Source: Lachnospiraceae bacterium UBA6403 (GTDB taxonomy: Bacteria > Bacillota > Clostridia > Lachnospirales > Lachnospiraceae). From it: a stretch of 16,533 nt of DNA. A program made the position numbers and the translations under genes. The notes below the pieces were generated by a model. That model was not told the origin of the DNA. It did not search any database and was given only the letters and a program-made list of their open reading frames with translations. The stretch lies in the NCBI GenBank assembly GCA_002437435.1, contig DJPV01000065.1:1361-17893 (forward strand). The letters run 5' to 3'. Below are positions 15,301 through 16,533 of the stretch, piece after piece (position 1 is the first letter of the stretch; each line of letters starts with the position of its first letter).

Positions 15301-16521
15301 CAGATGCTCATTTGCTGTATCTCTGTCATCCATTGCCAGATACAGTTTGGACAACTGCAGTTCGTAGAATCCCGTATCATCTCCACGATAAGGTTCCTGT
15401 ACCAGAACATAATTGACTGCACGCTTAAGCGGTACATAACTTGCATCCTTATAACAGGAATCTGCTTCTTCCAGCAATTCATTTATCTGGTCTGCATGTG
15501 TTCCATCATAGCCTTCATCATCGATCAGTTTCTGTGCTTTCTCTTTCGCGCGTTCTGCTTTCTTCACCAGACTCTTGATCTCATCATCTTTCATGTCAAA
15601 TGAATCTTCCATATAATTCTGGTCTCTGGTATTTCGATATACTTCTTCGGCTATTACATCCGTATATATAACCGTATTCTCCGGACTTTTAAACTTCTTA
15701 TTCAGTTCGGAAGCTATATCCTTTGCCTTATCAAAGTCATTCTGATATACATAATAACTGATCTCCCGACGGAGTACTTCTTCTGTCTCACCATATGTAT
15801 GCTTCAGATCCCTGATATCATCTTCTGTAAGATCAGCAACTGATACTCCGTGAATCTTATTATCAAGCTCATACGCCTCTTCAAACTCCCGCTGTTCTTT
15901 TCCGGTAAAATCAAGGTATTCGATATAAGCGGTCAGCGAATCCGTCAGCGTTTCATTTGATGCATTACCGGTGCTATCTGATTTCCCACTCCATGCAGTC
16001 TCCTGAACACCATCTTCTTTTTCCAGATCAGACAGATAAGAATCATAATCTGTATATGCCTTTTCCCCTCCGGAGATCATTCCAAGTTTACCGGAGCAAT
16101 AGTCACCCAGAGCCGTCAGATATTTCTTTCCTGCCTTACTGATTCCATTTTGTTCTGATAACTCCTGAAGCTTAAAATGACCGTTAATATAATCTCCGTT
16201 CATGACATCACATGCCACACTGAGCAGTTCTTTCTCTTCAAAAGAACCGGCAATGTCATCAAGAAGGATTGCAGCCTGATCGATATTTCCCTCTTTCATA
16301 TAGCAGTATGCCATATAGATATTCTGATCATTTGTATCTGCGTCCGTAAAATATGCCCGAACGCCAAGAAAGGCAGTTCCGGCAAAAGCCAGAACTACCC
16401 CTATCGTGAGCAGCCATTCCGGAACATTTCTCTTTGTTTTAAAGATGAAATGTCCACAGATATCAACGACTGTAAAAAACAGAAAGATAATTGCTATCTT
16501 CAGTAAAATATTTAATCCCAA
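12346..16521 (-). CDS. Large membrane-anchored vWA protein with TPR-like and beta-rich regions
   Basis: A 1391-aa predicted surface protein. The start is a TTG at 16521, with GGAGG 7 bases upstream; no in-frame ATG precedes residue 70. Two helices (about 6-27 and 36-58) flank a basic loop (KTKR), which places the rest outside. Residues 65-450 are helical and Lys/Glu-rich with TPR-like stretches ('CYMKEGNIDQAAILLDDI', 'KLYLAMDDRDTANEHL'). A vWA domain (about 547-715) has a complete metal site: DKSGS (Asp556, Ser558, Ser560), Thr620 in 'GGGTNIS' and Asp647 in 'MSDGQD'. Residues 778-862 resemble a TIG/IPT fold. Residues 870-1391 are beta-rich with alternating hydrophobic strands that I cannot assign, and there is no sorting signal. 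First gene of a three-gene operon; it probably binds a ligand or partner through the vWA metal site. Confidence 0.85.
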   Translation of the reverse strand: MGLNILLKIAIIFLFFTVVDICGHFIFKTKRNVPEWLLTIGVVLAFAGTAFLGVRAYFTDADTNDQNIYMAYCYMKEGNIDQAAILLDDIAGSFEEKELLSVACDVMNGDYINGHFKLQELSEQNGISKAGKKYLTALGDYCSGKLGMISGGEKAYTDYDSYLSDLEKEDGVQETAWSGKSDSTGNASNETLTDSLTAYIEYLDFTGKEQREFEEAYELDNKIHGVSVADLTEDDIRDLKHTYGETEEVLRREISYYVYQNDFDKAKDIASELNKKFKSPENTVIYTDVIAEEVYRNTRDQNYMEDSFDMKDDEIKSLVKKAERAKEKAQKLIDDEGYDGTHADQINELLEEADSCYKDASYVPLKRAVNYVLVQEPYRGDDTGFYELQLSKLYLAMDDRDTANEHLHNVIDNSAEISDTSSLKDAIDEVVTQYNQISDDSYNAELNAAVNDMVDKQSSQVVPVSEETINGSFNSYVATTLKYDRINIHISRIDTSAYPSIQAYININGTKDSKEELADQFTKEDFTVIDTQYEITDFTLNSGAESEAVGIGIVMDKSGSMEGAAIANAKQAATEAADHITSEKMMIISYDDEAYLEQSLTSRSGTLKNSIADISDGGGTNISAGLNLALDNLEAEKGSRAVILMSDGQDGGSEEDMQAATDRAAKLGISVYTVGFGECDDAYMQAIAESTGGKFVKASASTELSDIYLYLQKYIVNNYSISYTVTKNPDVDPRFLTVDIAEYNATATKNYYLKEENKPENSDDTGFIRKVDENTLGVSSVIPGNVSVKDVQNGITLTVNGGGFSDIASVSVGNLALTDIQATDKTCLTGKLNGELTAGIYDIKVKTTDGRLVVGKSLFKVFKAGTTTSIRLGDMTITADAIGQTADDRLAASGNVMINGFVHSSGDMEIIVDDMDQNLSLVANKTIKVGDSGKVQGDGKLYISYAEMEQANGSFASLVMGNKDYVIGKNGYYATVDGSDISFDQSIASLNLSVPFIMDIDVAEVNLYSNRLQVDISSFRLDEIIDSTKKSLQHKTGANKESESVTKRSSLKQFGAKEFFGGLDGSLSMAITPNGIQFGGEVTFSADDKINFGTFGINELVLKLNSLSPDCEYWKISGKIDLATSIPGFFDSRIAGFDGSFSSYYWLPDKVMIGAALDPGITVYKVIDINQVGGELQGMSTIALDLYESVIPEKTYNIIGTGLDNTLYDKQDIVLAGTAGADINLFASFNGNNALMKKFKSWGEIGEANGKVEINFSDPEFAISADMSLLGSEKAKAAAKINKDGVDISASVELGISGFGCEVNGSADANLGGNLTGGYIKLGVNGNVDMAPANVHAKGASKLAVDWDWDFNKAKVTLNYSGSNGKEKEASIWYEDNGELFLWDKVHASSN

Positions 16522-16533
16522 ATTTTGCCCTCC

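Overview
The window looks like a chromosomal stretch from a low-GC Gram-positive gut-type Clostridia, most likely a Lachnospiraceae. The basis is AT-rich intergenic DNA, strong AGGAGG-type ribosome binding sites, several TTG starts, lipoprotein signal peptides, a GH25 muramidase and a Firmicutes-style panD. Nearly everything is on the minus strand; only panD (9729-10112) is clearly plus-strand coding. I see no mobile element, CRISPR array, tRNA or rRNA.

Right block (minus strand, read from 16521 down to 10308): a tight three-gene operon for a surface system. It encodes a 1391-aa membrane-anchored protein with TPR-like helices, a complete von Willebrand A (vWA) MIDAS and a long beta-rich C-terminus. 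Next come a 508-aa secreted Ig/FN3-like protein with a C-terminal membrane anchor and a 165-aa two-helix membrane protein with a Tyr/Pro/Asn/Gly repeat tail. The genes are 17 bases apart or overlap by 4, so they are probably translationally coupled. A strongly structured element (10123-10268) separates this operon from the convergent panD.

Middle block (9415 down to 2825): four tandem paralogous lipoproteins of about 500 aa. All share a lipobox, a Tyr-x-Ile-Pro-Glu-Ser-Cys motif just after it, an acidic/lysine-rich helical segment and a C-terminal 'VPAW ... VDA/LDA.. G.. ID' region. The two transcribed first also have long acidic Ser/Thr tails. A second structured element (5982-6189) sits between paralogues 2 and 3. 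Paralogue 2 has its own good promoter with a 15-bp palindrome in its spacer.

Left block (2741 down to 11): an unusual fusion of an HSL-type alpha/beta hydrolase with a leucine-carboxyl-methyltransferase/TcmP-like methyltransferase, followed directly by a membrane-anchored GH25 muramidase.

The best candidates for something undescribed are the two compact RNA-like elements and a shared pair of 11-bp direct repeats, found only in the two long AT-rich intergenic regions (5943-5964 and 9621-9642). The repeats could be sites for one regulator linking the lipoprotein cluster, the RNA and panD. The lipoprotein family and the vWA/Ig/small-membrane-protein module have no function I can assign from sequence alone.
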